64,000 bases of DNA from Candidatus Pelagisphaera phototrophica (lineage in GTDB: Bacteria; Verrucomicrobiota; Verrucomicrobiia; Opitutales; Opitutaceae), in the NCBI RefSeq assembly GCF_014529625.1, contig NZ_CP076039.1:2046001-2110000 (forward strand), given 5' to 3'. Positions 18,878-28,350 of this stretch are shown here, piece by piece. The notes under the pieces are model-generated. The model ran no database searches. It saw only the letters and a list, made by a program, of their open reading frames with translations, and was not told the DNA's origin. Position 1 is the stretch's first letter; each line of letters opens with the position of its first letter. Both the position numbers and the translations under genes were made by a program.

Positions 18878-18963
18878 GGTAGGATACTCAAGTGGCCAAC
18901 GAGGGGAGACTGTAAATCTCCTGGGGCAACCCTACACAGGTTCGAATCCTGTTCCTACCACCA
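18878..18963 (+). tRNA. tRNA-Tyr (anticodon GTA)
   Basis: 86-base type II tRNA with acceptor stem GGTAGGA/TCCTACC, D arm with AAGTGGCCAAC, anticodon loop CTGTAAA giving GTA, a long variable arm as expected for tRNA-Tyr, T arm with GGTTCGAATCC and an encoded CCA at 18961-18963. Confidence 0.95.
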
Positions 18964-19259
18964 TCATTCGCGGAGGCTACGGATAGCACGCCTTCTAGAA
19001 CAAAGCTGTCCGATTCTGGGTAGACTCCGCAGGAACAGGATGAGATCCGAAAAGGCTCGCCGAAGCGGAGCGGAGATGGGGCTCGCGAAGCGAGAGTTCG
19101 AAGGACTTTGAGAGGATCGAAAACCAATCCTGTTTCGATTGAGCACAGTCAATCATTGTCATCAGCAGGTAGGGCTGACTATCCCTAGTCAACCGGGCCC
19201 GCCGTCCTTTCTGGAATACTGCAGCCGACGAGAGATAGTAATCACTACCGATTTTCTAT
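18964..19259. other. Intergenic region after tRNA-Tyr
   Basis: 296 bases in which I see no supportable gene. It contains purine-rich inverted repeats such as CTCGC-GAA-GCGAG near 19081-19094. Short frames on both strands lack start signals and known motifs. Confidence 0.4.
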
Positions 19260-19967
19260 CTACAACATCCTGCTCTCTTGAAAGCTGTACCAACCTAATC
19301 CAGATGGATCGGTTTTGGGGCTTCCGGCAATAACGTGATCCAATATGGGAATTCCCAAAACGTTAGAGGCGTCTCTCAATTGGCGTGTTACCTTGATATC
19401 CGCTGCGCTGGGAGAGGGGTCCCCGCTTGGGTGGTTGTGGACGCAGATGACCGCACTGGCGCCAAACCGAATCGCTTCCCGGAAAACCTCTCGTGGGTGA
19501 ACGAGGCTATTGCTGGCCGTTCCAGAAGTAGCTTCGCAAACGCGCAGCAAACGGTTCTTCCGATTGAGGCAAAGCGTCCAAAACTTTTCAACCCCGAGTC
19601 CAATCGTTCGCGATCGCATGTATTTGAATACACGTTTCGGATCATCGAGAATAGGAATATCCTCTTCCTCGCTGGCAAGAATGCGTCGACAGATTTCAAT
19701 GACAACCACGAGTTGAAGAGCTTTCACTTTTCCGATACCTTTGAATTTCACGAACTCGCCATCGCTCCAGTGGATCAATTGGGACAGCGAGCCCGCGTCA
19801 TTCAACAAAGATCCTGCCACGTTGAGCACGTTGTGCCCTTTGCTTCCGCTGCGCAGAATCATGGCAATCAGTTCTACGTCGCTCAGGGCGGACGCCCCCA
19901 GGCGTTCGAGACGCTCTTGAGGTCGCTCGGCTTCGGCGATCTCCATCAGTTTAGAGTGCGCAGGCAT
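19260..19967 (-). CDS. radC: RadC/JAB-domain protein
   Basis: 235 aa with the RadC layout: an N-terminal UPF0758 helical part (RPQERLERLGASALSDVELIAMILRSG) containing a helix-hairpin-helix-like FKGIGKVKALQL, then a JAMM metalloprotease-fold domain with the zinc motif HNHPSGDPSPSAADIKVT and a following LDHVIAG. Although named a DNA repair gene, the biochemical role of the family is not settled. It is followed on the minus strand by nothing obvious before tRNA-Tyr. Confidence 0.93.
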   Translation of the reverse strand: MPAHSKLMEIAEAERPQERLERLGASALSDVELIAMILRSGSKGHNVLNVAGSLLNDAGSLSQLIHWSDGEFVKFKGIGKVKALQLVVVIEICRRILASEEEDIPILDDPKRVFKYMRSRTIGLGVEKFWTLCLNRKNRLLRVCEATSGTASNSLVHPREVFREAIRFGASAVICVHNHPSGDPSPSAADIKVTRQLRDASNVLGIPILDHVIAGSPKTDPSGLGWYSFQESRML

Positions 19968-20133
19968 AGACGAGGAGAATGGGGTATTCGAAACACGCTC
20001 TGGTCACTGTCGCAAGAGTGACGGAGCGGCTCTGTGAGTTGGTATTATGTTGAAAAGCGACTGAACATTAGCGTGAGAATACATTCGCATCACGGCAAGC
20101 CAATTGGACCCGTGGTCGCCGGTTCTTAGGGAG
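19968..20133. other. Intergenic region between radC and the SurA-like gene terminator
   Basis: Upstream region of radC. No gene or clear promoter motif could be supported. Confidence 0.4.
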
Positions 20134-20209
20134 TAAAAAAGTAGCGCAGCACTTCAGCCTGAGCGAATAGCGGAAACTTAGCGCTCAGGCCGAAGCACTG
20201 GGCTACTTT
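20134..20209 (-). terminator. Very long intrinsic terminator after the parA-rnc-mfd-SurA-like set
   Basis: On the minus strand a stem of about 27 bp with few mismatches (arms 20182-20209 and 20137-20165, built around AAAGTAGC, AGTGCTTC and CCTGAGCG) closes a 16-base loop and runs into six T residues. It lies 25 bases after the stop of the SurA-like gene. The length is unusual for a terminator and it could also derive from a palindromic repeat. Confidence 0.8.
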
Positions 20210-20233
20210 CCATAGAAACCGCCCAATAGCACC

Positions 20234-21229
20234 TTAGTTGAACCGGCGCACGTATCCGTCGCGCCGCAACCGTGCCAGCTGACGATCCTGCTCTTCTTGT
20301 GCCATCTGAGAAACGAGCATACTCGCAATGTTGTCGCGAACCTCTGTCAAAGGCGTGTATCCATTGTCTCTGCGGTCTTGGGCGTAAAGGAGGAAAATCT
20401 TGTTTTTCAGCTTGATAGGCTGGGAGTATTCACTGGGCTTCAGACTGAAAGCGACCTCCGCGAGTTCGGGAATCAGCGCCTTGCGTTCAACCCATCCCCA
20501 GTCGCCGCCTTTGTCTTTTTTGGAGTCCTGACTGTATTTTTTTGCGAGTTCGGCAAAATCAACCCCGTCATCGAGCTGCTTTATGATTTCCTCGCCAGTT
20601 TGTTCCAAAAGCCCGGGATCCTCATCAGCGAGGGCTGCCAGGATGATCAGCCGCAAATGCACGGACTCCGGCTCGAAGAAAGCTTCCTTGTTTTCATTGT
20701 AGAACTCTTCTACTCTCACGGGACTAACGAAACTCTCGGACTTGGTCATCTTCTGACGCATAAAACCCACGATCATTTCGTCACGAATCTCTATATCATA
20801 TTCGTCAGGGGTTTTGCCTATCGATTGGAGGTAAGCTAAAAAATTGGATCGATCCCCATCGAATTGCTCGATAATACGCTCGTCGACCTCATTCCGGACG
20901 TAACTGCTGGGTATCTGTCCCTTGTCCTCGTAAAACTGCTTCACGATCAACACGTTATCCGTGAGCGTTTGGATGACTTGGTCTTCCGCTTCGTCTAAAA
21001 GCTGGTTGAACTCAACGGGGTCGCCTTTTGAATCCGCTTGGATTTGCGGAATGTAAGGCATGATTTGCCGCCGCACGTCATCCGCAGTTATAATCTCCTC
21101 TTCAACGATGGCTGCTATTCCATTAGCATAGCGGGCATTGACCATGTTAGCCGCGTCTTCCTCGCTGATTTGGGAGAAGACTGGGGTGGCCGAAAGGCAA
21201 ATTAAGGCGATGGATACGTGGCGAATCAT
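20234..21229 (-). CDS. SurA-like periplasmic peptidyl-prolyl isomerase
   Basis: Outer-membrane-protein chaperone/foldase type, 331 aa. A Sec signal peptide (IALICLSATPVFSQ) is followed by an N-terminal SurA-like chaperone region (IAAIVEEEIITADDVRRQI) and one parvulin domain at about residues 185-285, with VHLRLIILAA, LDDGVDFAELAKKYSQDSKKDKGGDWGW and FSLKPSEYSQPIKLKNKIFLL. E. coli SurA has two parvulin domains; this has one. It starts 27 bases after mfd, in the same orientation. Confidence 0.88.
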   Translation of the reverse strand: MIRHVSIALICLSATPVFSQISEEDAANMVNARYANGIAAIVEEEIITADDVRRQIMPYIPQIQADSKGDPVEFNQLLDEAEDQVIQTLTDNVLIVKQFYEDKGQIPSSYVRNEVDERIIEQFDGDRSNFLAYLQSIGKTPDEYDIEIRDEMIVGFMRQKMTKSESFVSPVRVEEFYNENKEAFFEPESVHLRLIILAALADEDPGLLEQTGEEIIKQLDDGVDFAELAKKYSQDSKKDKGGDWGWVERKALIPELAEVAFSLKPSEYSQPIKLKNKIFLLYAQDRRDNGYTPLTEVRDNIASMLVSQMAQEEQDRQLARLRRDGYVRRFN

Positions 21230-21256
21230 TGTAGGAAAAAGACAATAAATGAATAA

Positions 21257-24200
21257 CTATGCATTTCTTCGATGATTTCTCAAGAACACAATAATCTCAT
21301 GCAAGCGTTTAAGTGCGTTTTTTGAACTTAGGCGCGGAAATCGGCTTCCCAGCTTGATGAATACGTCGGAACCGGGTCGGTTCAGACGGCATTTTAGCCG
21401 GTTGCCCTGAGCTTCGACTGAAAGAATGCCTTTTTGTTCCGCTAGAACCCGGATCTCCGCCAGGCGAAGCAAGGCCTCAACTTCAGGAGGGTGAGGGCCG
21501 AACCGATCCAGCATATCTTCCGTTAGTTCGCGAATCCGATCGGGGGTTTCCGCCATAGCAAGCCTCCGGTACTGGTCGATTCGTAGTCTGGTTTCTTCGA
21601 GATAGCTGGATGGTAGGTGTGCTTGCATGGGCTCGCATTCGTCTTCCTTTAGGTCGAGTCGCTTTAGGACCGTGTAGCCGTCTTCGTAACGGTTAGTGGA
21701 CTCGGCTTTTCCTTCACCTTGGTAAATGAAGTCTAGCTTCACGTTCGCACGAATCGTGTGGGCGGTCTCATCGCCCTTTAGCCTCGCGATGCTTTGTTTT
21801 AAGAGCTGGCAGTAGAGTTCAAACCCGATCCCTACGATGTGGCCGCTTTGTTCGGACCCGAGCAAGTTTCCTGCCCCTCGGAGCTCGAGATCCCGCATCG
21901 CGATCCTAAAGCCCGCTCCCAACTGATTGTGCTGGCGAATGGCCTTCAACCGTTTTCGGGCGATATCCATGATGCGTGAATGCTTGTGGAGGAGGAGGTA
22001 GGCGTAAGCCTGGCGCTTGAACCGCCCAACTCGACCTCGGATTTGATACAGCTGGCCGAGACCAAATCGATCCGCACCTTCGATGATGATGGTGTTGCAA
22101 TTGGGAATATCGAGACCGGACTCGATGATGGTAGTGCAGACTAGGACTTGATAGCGCTGGTCAACAAAATCGATCATCACTTTCTCAAGAGCCTTTTCAT
22201 CCATTTGCCCATGTCCGATGCCAAACGAAATTTCTGGCATCATTTGCTGCAACCCGAGTGTTACTGTATCTATAGTTTGGACCCGATTATGTAGATAGAA
22301 CACCTGTCCTCCACGGGCGATCTCTTTGCGGATGACGTCTACCACCAGCTTTTCGTCATAGCTCTTGACGATCGTCTGGATGGGTTTTCTCTCCAGAGGG
22401 GCCGTCTCAATGACGCTCAATTCCCTGGCACCCGTAAGGGCCATGTACAATGTCCTCGGAATCGGGGTAGCGGACAAGGTCAGAATGTCGATCGTTTCCC
22501 TCCATTGCTTGAAGCGCTCCTTGTGCTTCACCCCAAATCGCTGCTCCTCGTCTACCACCACCAGTCCGAGATTTTTGAAGAAAACGTCTTTCTGAATGAG
22601 CCGGTGGGTACCGATTAGAATGTCTACGCTGCCTTGTTTCGTCGCCTGCAGGATTTGCTTGATTTCCTTGGGTCGGCGAAACCGGCTCACAAGTTCTACC
22701 ACAATCGGGTAGCCTGCCATGCGATCTCTAAAATTCAGGAAGTGCTGCTGGGCGAGGATCGTGGTCGGGACAAGGATCGCCACCTGTTTTCCATCCATAA
22801 CCGCCTTGAAAGCGGCTCTTATGGCTACTTCTGTTTTACCGTATCCGACATCTCCACACACCAGACGATCCATTGGCTTGGATTTCTCCATGTCTTCTTT
22901 CGAAGCAAGAATCGCCTTCATCTGATCTGGAGTTTCATTGAAGGGGAAAGCTCTCTCAAATTCCCGTTGCCACTCATTATCTGGCGAGAATGCCATTCCT
23001 TCACTTAAGTCCCGCTTGGCTTGAATTTGCAGCAGTTGAGCCGCCAAGTCCAAGGTCGCTCGTTCCGCAGCTTCACGCGTTTTCGACCAGCGATTGGATC
23101 CCAGTTTGCCTAATCTTGGGCGTGTTTTTGTAATCCCAACGTAGCGACTGACCAGGTGTGATTGCTGCAGTGGAACGTGGAGAAGAATCTCGTCCTCAAA
23201 TTCAAGCGTCAGTGCCTCCCGGAGCTGTCCTCCAATATCCACCTTCGAAATACCGCGATAGACGGCGATCCCGTGCTGCAGGTGGACCACGAACTCCCCA
23301 TCTACCAGCTCAGCGAAGTCGAGAAGCTGATCGACTTGAGACTGAGCGACTAGGGCTTTATTTCGCCCCAATACCTTTCGGTTCCGACGTCTTCCGAACA
23401 ACTCTGTCTCCGTTACAAATACGGCTCCTTTGCTACCTTTCAATATCGGCCAGCTTAAAAAATCGAGATTCTCACGGAAGTGGATACGAAAGCCCTCATT
23501 GACATCTCCCTTCCAAAACAGGGGATTCAGTCCCTTGAGCAACTCCGATCCGGCCGATATATCTTTGATCCGCCTCTCGTCGCTCGCATTGGGAAGGATA
23601 AAGATGATCCGCTCGCCTTTCTTTTCCCAATCCCGGATTTGCTCGAGAAAGCGAAGACGCGCGGATTGCTCGTCGGCTAGACGCTCGTCGGCAAGCAATG
23701 ACTCATCTGGGTAGGATCGATAGAATTCGAGTGACTCTGCCTCATAGACTCTTGTGGTTCCAGTCCTTTCTTCTGTGCTCAAGTCCAAGTCTGAGAAGGT
23801 CGTCCAGTGGTCCCCGCTGGATGTACGGGCAATCTGGAGATTCCTCCAAAATAGTCCCTCGCTTCTCGATCCGTCCGATTCAAGGTTTGAATCGAGATTT
23901 TCGAGGAGTTCCTCTGGTTCCACCAACCCCCAACTGACCGCCTTTGGCAAGTATTCGAGAATCCCCGCTTTAGACTCTTCTAGTTCCAGTCGGGGGGAGG
24001 CGGCGATAGAAATGGAGCTGACCGATTCCCCGGATCGTTGGGTTACGGGATCGAGGGTTTTAATCGACTCTATCTCGTCCCCGAAAAAATCGATGCGAAA
24101 GGGCTTATCTTCAGTAACCGGATACACGTCAATGAGCCCACCACGACGCGCGAATTGCCCCGGGGCTTCGCATAGCCCTTCGTGATCATAGTCGAGCTTT

Positions 24201-24670
24201 TCCAGATCCGCGACCAGTTTCGCGAATTCATACTCAATCCCTTCAGGTAGCTCTATTTGTCGGTCAGCCATTGCCACCGGATCCGGGACGGGTTGAGAGA
24301 GGGCGGTTAACGTGGATACAACGATGCGTTTCTTTTCCCCGGCCTCTTTGCGGATTGAATTTAGCACGGCTATGCGATCGCTGCCCGATTCGAATAGGGC
24401 GGATCCCTCGTCAGAAGATTCATTGAACTCTGGGAAATGATGGATTTCATTGGTTGCGGAGGAACCCCGCGCGTGGAGATGAAACAGTGCTAAGTCCGAT
24501 GCCCATTGTTCAGCCATTCTCTCAGTTTTGGCGACGATCACACATAGTGGCGCTGCCTGCCTCTGTACCCAGTCCTCCAGAATGGGGCATAGCGCCTCCG
24601 AACTAGTGCCGATGCAACGCTCGAAGCTCTGAGCGGAGGAGGGAAGCAAGGCCATTTCAGGTCCCCTCAT
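21257..24670 (-). CDS. mfd: Transcription-repair coupling factor Mfd
   Basis: ATP-dependent translocase that removes RNA polymerase stalled at lesions and recruits UvrA. 1137 aa. Order: UvrB-like N-terminal part (HFPEFNESSDEGSALFES), RNA-polymerase interaction domain around GEFVVHLQHGIAVYRGI, helicase motifs with CGDVGYGKTEVAIRAAF (Walker A), VVDEEQRFGVKHKERF (DEEQ box), LSATPIPRTLYMALTGARELS, then motif VI and a C-terminal autoinhibitory region. Its ATG overlaps the rnc TGA (ATGA). An internal ATG at 24655 with GAGGGG before it is a good alternative start. Confidence 0.96.
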   Translation of the reverse strand: MRGPEMALLPSSAQSFERCIGTSSEALCPILEDWVQRQAAPLCVIVAKTERMAEQWASDLALFHLHARGSSATNEIHHFPEFNESSDEGSALFESGSDRIAVLNSIRKEAGEKKRIVVSTLTALSQPVPDPVAMADRQIELPEGIEYEFAKLVADLEKLDYDHEGLCEAPGQFARRGGLIDVYPVTEDKPFRIDFFGDEIESIKTLDPVTQRSGESVSSISIAASPRLELEESKAGILEYLPKAVSWGLVEPEELLENLDSNLESDGSRSEGLFWRNLQIARTSSGDHWTTFSDLDLSTEERTGTTRVYEAESLEFYRSYPDESLLADERLADEQSARLRFLEQIRDWEKKGERIIFILPNASDERRIKDISAGSELLKGLNPLFWKGDVNEGFRIHFRENLDFLSWPILKGSKGAVFVTETELFGRRRNRKVLGRNKALVAQSQVDQLLDFAELVDGEFVVHLQHGIAVYRGISKVDIGGQLREALTLEFEDEILLHVPLQQSHLVSRYVGITKTRPRLGKLGSNRWSKTREAAERATLDLAAQLLQIQAKRDLSEGMAFSPDNEWQREFERAFPFNETPDQMKAILASKEDMEKSKPMDRLVCGDVGYGKTEVAIRAAFKAVMDGKQVAILVPTTILAQQHFLNFRDRMAGYPIVVELVSRFRRPKEIKQILQATKQGSVDILIGTHRLIQKDVFFKNLGLVVVDEEQRFGVKHKERFKQWRETIDILTLSATPIPRTLYMALTGARELSVIETAPLERKPIQTIVKSYDEKLVVDVIRKEIARGGQVFYLHNRVQTIDTVTLGLQQMMPEISFGIGHGQMDEKALEKVMIDFVDQRYQVLVCTTIIESGLDIPNCNTIIIEGADRFGLGQLYQIRGRVGRFKRQAYAYLLLHKHSRIMDIARKRLKAIRQHNQLGAGFRIAMRDLELRGAGNLLGSEQSGHIVGIGFELYCQLLKQSIARLKGDETAHTIRANVKLDFIYQGEGKAESTNRYEDGYTVLKRLDLKEDECEPMQAHLPSSYLEETRLRIDQYRRLAMAETPDRIRELTEDMLDRFGPHPPEVEALLRLAEIRVLAEQKGILSVEAQGNRLKCRLNRPGSDVFIKLGSRFPRLSSKNALKRLHEIIVFLRNHRRNA

Positions 24671-25455
24671 TTCTCTTTCTTGTATTTCGCGATGGCCTTG
24701 GTCGCCGCCGCTTCCGCCGCTTCCTTTTTGTTGCGGCCTTTCCCCATACCCAATTTCTTGTCATTGCAAAAAACGGTGACCTCAAAGACCCGCTCGTGCG
24801 GATCGCCTTCCTGAGCAGTAGTTTCGTAGCGAAGAGCATTGTTCCCCAATTTGGGCTGTATCATTTCTTGTAATACGCCTTTAGGATTCGAAATCACGCC
24901 TTTCTCGACGGGGCTTTCTGACAAGTTTTCATAGAGTTTGAGAATCAAAGTGCGAGCGGTTCCCCAGTCGCTATCTAGGTAGACAGCTCCGATTACCGAT
25001 TCGAAGGCATCGCCCAAAGCTGAATCCTTCTTTCCGATACCCGCATTGCGATCCCGTTCCTTGAGAAGCAAGTATTTGTCCAGTTCCAGTCGACGGGCGA
25101 CTTGGGCCATGTAGTCTCCACGGGCATAGCCCGATCTGGCCTTGGTCAACTCACCTTCGCGGGCGTCGGGATACTTCCCGTACAGGGCTTCCGTCAAGGC
25201 GAGTTGAATCACAGCGTCGCCGAGAAACTCGAGCCGCTGGTTATTGTTAATCTGGTCACTCGAGCGAAGGAGAAACGATGGATGCGTGAGGCTCTTGACC
25301 AGCAAGTTCTTGTTCTTAAAGGTGTATCCGAGGACTTTTTCAATTTTCTTAATCGACGCTTTTGGCATTTCCGCACCGAGATCGCCATCGTCGGTTTTGA
25401 GGCGAGGCGGCTTAGAACGAGTCTTGAAAAAACCTTTCAGTTTGGAGCCTACCAT
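24667..25455 (-). CDS. rnc: Ribonuclease III
   Basis: Double-strand-specific endoribonuclease for rRNA and mRNA processing. 262 aa. The catalytic domain shows LTHPSFLLRSSDQINNNQRL, EFLGDAVIQLALTEALY (signature with the Glu and Asp metal ligands), and GDAFESVIGAVYLD (second metal site); the C-terminal dsRNA-binding domain begins at NPKGVLQEMIQ and ends AAEAAATKAIAKYKK. About 30 extra basic residues precede the domain, compared with E. coli Rnc; the internal Met in AEMPKASIKK is an alternative start. Overlaps mfd by 4 bases. Confidence 0.95.
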   Translation of the reverse strand: MVGSKLKGFFKTRSKPPRLKTDDGDLGAEMPKASIKKIEKVLGYTFKNKNLLVKSLTHPSFLLRSSDQINNNQRLEFLGDAVIQLALTEALYGKYPDAREGELTKARSGYARGDYMAQVARRLELDKYLLLKERDRNAGIGKKDSALGDAFESVIGAVYLDSDWGTARTLILKLYENLSESPVEKGVISNPKGVLQEMIQPKLGNNALRYETTAQEGDPHERVFEVTVFCNDKKLGMGKGRNKKEAAEAAATKAIAKYKKEK

Positions 25456-25508
25456 TTAATTTGCCTACAGGTGAACCTAGAAAAGGGTCTGATAATCTAA
25501 AATGCTTC

Positions 25509-26288
25509 CTATTTCAAATCGAACCGTTTGATTAGTTCCTTGGCCAGATTCCGGTATGCCATCGAGCCCGGATTCAGCTTGTCGTATTCAAAGATGGTTT
25601 GCCCAAAGGAAGGGGCTTCACTGATGCGGACAGTGCGAGGAATTACCGTATCAAAAACCTGGTCCGGCAAGTTTGTGCGAACCTCCTCTACGACCTCCCG
25701 CGAAAGTTTGGTTCGAATGTCGAACATGGTCATGATGATTCCGCCAATTTGAAGGCGATCATTGACCCCCGCTTCATGTAGCCGGTCGACCACGCTCAAA
25801 ATCTGGCCCAAGCCTTCGAGGGCGAGGTACTCGCACTGCAAGGCCACCAGTAGGTAGTCCGCGGAAGCGAGACTGTTCATCGAGAGCATCCCGAGGGCAG
25901 GGGGGCAGTCGATGATGATCGCTTGGTATTTTCCGGAATCGATGATCGGCTGGATAGCGAGCGTTAGCTGGCCGAGATAGTTCTCTTTCTGGGAAAGCTC
26001 GATTTCCGCCGCCGCTAGATCGACTTCGGAGGGCAACAAGCTCAGCCGCTTGCGGCCCGTCTTAATGATCATTTCCGCCGCGTCACCGTCCTCCATGATA
26101 GCGGCATAAACACTGCGACCTTCCTCCTTCTCGAAGCCCAGACCGCTGGTGGCGTTCGCTTGCGGATCCAGGTCAATTAGAAGCGTCTCAACGCCTTGAT
26201 CCCCCAGGGCAGCGGACAAATTAACGGCCGTAGTGGTCTTGCCGACACCCCCTTTTTGATTCGCAATCGTAAATACTTTGCACGCCAT
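25509..26288 (-). CDS. parA: ParA/Soj-family chromosome-partitioning ATPase
   Basis: 259 aa. Deviant Walker A ANQKGGVGKTTTAVNLSAAL at the N-terminus, Walker A' LLIDLDPQANATSGLG and Walker B IIIDCPPALGMLSMNSL; the short N-terminus marks the chromosomal Soj type. ATG 26288 (MACKVFTI) is chosen over the longer frame at 26327. ParB is usually next door but is not present here; instead rnc follows 53 bases later on the same strand. Confidence 0.92.
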   Translation of the reverse strand: MACKVFTIANQKGGVGKTTTAVNLSAALGDQGVETLLIDLDPQANATSGLGFEKEEGRSVYAAIMEDGDAAEMIIKTGRKRLSLLPSEVDLAAAEIELSQKENYLGQLTLAIQPIIDSGKYQAIIIDCPPALGMLSMNSLASADYLLVALQCEYLALEGLGQILSVVDRLHEAGVNDRLQIGGIIMTMFDIRTKLSREVVEEVRTNLPDQVFDTVIPRTVRISEAPSFGQTIFEYDKLNPGSMAYRNLAKELIKRFDLK

Positions 26289-26572
26289 CTTGGGCGGGTT
26301 ATATGGATCAAAACCTTCGCAAGGCAATGGTTAAAAAGAGCGGTCTGCAGCGAAGCGTTTAAGAGCTACAATTGCAGATGTTTTTAACATCGCTCGTGTT
26401 GTTCGCTCTTTCCAGACGTTACCAGGATCTGGGTCCTAGCCGTAGCCGTTAAACAAAACTGCGTTTAGGCATAGAAAGGGCTAATAACTGAAGGTGTCTC
26501 GGCGGTAATGAAGAAACCTAGACTAGCTGCCCCCAGAAAAAATTGTCCCTTAAAGGGCTTTTGAAGCTATTC
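26289..26572. other. Intergenic region between parA and the VPDTG-CTERM gene
   Basis: 284 bases without a supportable gene. Just after the neighbouring stop, the minus strand has a short CCCTT/AAGGG dyad followed by a T run near 26535-26560, too tight a loop to call a terminator with confidence. Confidence 0.35.
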
Positions 26573-27070
26573 TTATCCCAGCCTGCGCCTAGCAAAGGCT
26601 AGGGCCGCAACACCCACTCCAAAAAGCGCTGCTGTGGACCCTGTGTCGGGGACGGCTGATGAGCCTGTGTCTGGGACGGAGGTTGCACGGACGAGAAATG
26701 CTCCAGTATCGTCGAAGCCATCTTCCTTACGTTCTTGATAAATTGGATGTGCGGGTAAGGATGAATATCCCATCATAACATCGCTATCACTCCCTACGCA
26801 ATCAGTTACAATATCACATATATCAAAGCCGAAAGCCACCCACTGCGCTTGCTCCTCACTGTCACTGTCTATGAAGCCTTTTGTGTGGCCATCAAAAGTG
26901 GCATTTGGGCCTTCGAATATAATGCCATCATCAGTCAAACCCAAAAGGTAAACCAATGAAACCATATCATCATAGATCGCTACGTCAGTACCAGATCCTG
27001 ACAAATCATTAATCTCTGAGTGTATGAAAACGCTCGTATCCAGATACCCGATTTCTTGGGGTGCTCCCAT
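26573..27070 (-). pseudogene. VPDTG-CTERM protein lacking its N-terminus
   Basis: 165 codons ending in a CTERM sorting tail: the motif VPDTGS occurs twice (VPDTGSSAVPDTGST), followed by a membrane helix ALFGVGVAALAFA and the basic end RRRLG. This is the Verrucomicrobial VPDSG-CTERM type, recognised by an exosortase-like system. Such proteins need a signal peptide, but the frame starts MGAPQEIGY with an in-frame TAG directly upstream, and no signal peptide is found in other frames nearby. It is therefore probably the 3' part of a damaged gene. The rest resembles a secreted acidic domain I cannot name. Confidence 0.6.
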
Positions 27071-27220
27071 CTAAAAAGTACTTTGTCACCTGCTGCAGCC
27101 ATGTGCAGGATAAAGGCTACTTCCTGCTAAGCTTCAAGCATTTTTGGCAGGAAAGGGGCAGGAAATGATTTATAACAACAGATATAATTCTATAAGTTAT
27201 TGAACTGCAGCAACTTAAAT

Positions 27221-27294
27221 TGGAGGCGTGGGCGGGAATCGAACCCGCGATAGAGCTTTTGCAGAGCTCGGCCTTACCACTTGGCTACCACGCC
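27221..27294 (-). tRNA. tRNA-Cys (anticodon GCA)
   Basis: Minus-strand cloverleaf of 74 bases with acceptor GGCGTGG/CCACGCC, D arm with AGCCAAGTGGTAAGGC, anticodon loop CTGCAAA giving GCA, T arm CGGGTTCGATTCCCG, discriminator T and encoded CCA (27221-27223). Confidence 0.95.
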
Positions 27295-28350
27295 TTTTGC
27301 GTTTGCCGCCAATGCGGAAACGAAAGGAGGGAGAGATTTGCGATGCACGATGCAGTTTCAAGCAGAATCTCTGTTAATCGAATAAACACTGAGTGGTTTT
27401 TTGATATCGATCCATCCGTCCACTGGTTCATAGGCCTGAACAAGCCTCTCAATGGCTTGACGTTAAGTGAATACCTAAAGGTACCCTTCGACAGGTTTTT
27501 CGAGATACGCCAAGGCGCTGCTGGTCAAAATGACGATTTCGGAGCTTTAAATCGACTCTAGATCGGAATCGAACACGGCTAGGGAGGTGTAAGCCCGCAG
27601 GCCCTCTATTGGAGCCTGTACCTCTAGGGGGTTGATGCTGTGTTATTAGGGTTTTTTTAGCCTTATTCCCCAAGCACTAGCCCCCTTGGATAAATAGCCT
27701 AGCCCAGCCCCCTGAACTTGATGCGAGCCGTCGGATTCTAGTACCTCACCGTAGGTGGTATTCTCCGCGTTTTGGGCTGATCTTAAGTGCAAGCATTTCG
27801 TGGGCGTTGCGATGGTTTACCTGGTGTTTGACTGGTCATTCTGGTTGCTAACGCGACTTTCGAGGAGTTTGGTATAGAGTTGTGGGACTGTAGATTTGTG
27901 GTTCTTATGTCCGCTATGGGCTTCTCTATCTTGGTAGTGGTGGCAGCCTGGCCGTTCGAGCTGACCCGCAAGGCATCGAGACCCCTAAGCTGGCGAAGGA
28001 ACGGAAGTCTACCGCCTTCGAAAGAAATCGGCAGTGGTTCACAATCCTTTTCTTGGCCGGCATGCCTGCTCTCATTTTTGGAATGCTGGCAACAGTGTTC
28101 TGCTAGAAGGCGAAATCTTTCGAGGCTGAGATAGCCGGCTCCAAGTAAGCACGGTTCAATAAATCCATACCCGTTCTACGGATAGAAAATATGTCGCCCG
28201 ACGGAGAAAACGCTTTCTTCGCCAATCGAGTATACGGAGAATATTCTGGCGATTCTTTCAAAATTAAAGTCGGGCTAGCTAGGCCTCCGTAAACTAGCCT
28301 ACATTAGATGAGATGATTTTCGACGACCAAAGAAAGGAAGATCATCGACG
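27295..28350. other. Eroded region between tRNA-Cys and the IS3 relic
   Basis: About 1 kb with no intact gene. A plus-strand frame ending at a TAG near 28107 encodes a hydrophobic tail (FTILFLAGMPALIFGMLATVF) preceded by a charged stretch, which looks like the end of a lost membrane protein. Everything else is short frames without start signals. Confidence 0.4.

Noticed and set aside
18888-19127. 79-codon frame running through tRNA-Tyr on the minus strand
   Set aside because: It is the reverse complement of the tRNA and its flank, a well-known source of false genes.
19335-20021. 228-codon frame opposite radC
   Set aside because: Shadow of radC; RadC motifs on the minus strand account for the sequence.
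27220-27561. 113-codon frame running through tRNA-Cys
   Set aside because: Its first part is the antisense of the tRNA; the rest has no coding signs.
27560-27576. GGAATCGAAC match to the T-arm end of tRNA-Cys, as a possible integration duplicate
   Set aside because: Only ten bases match, the acceptor end is not repeated, and no integrase is nearby.
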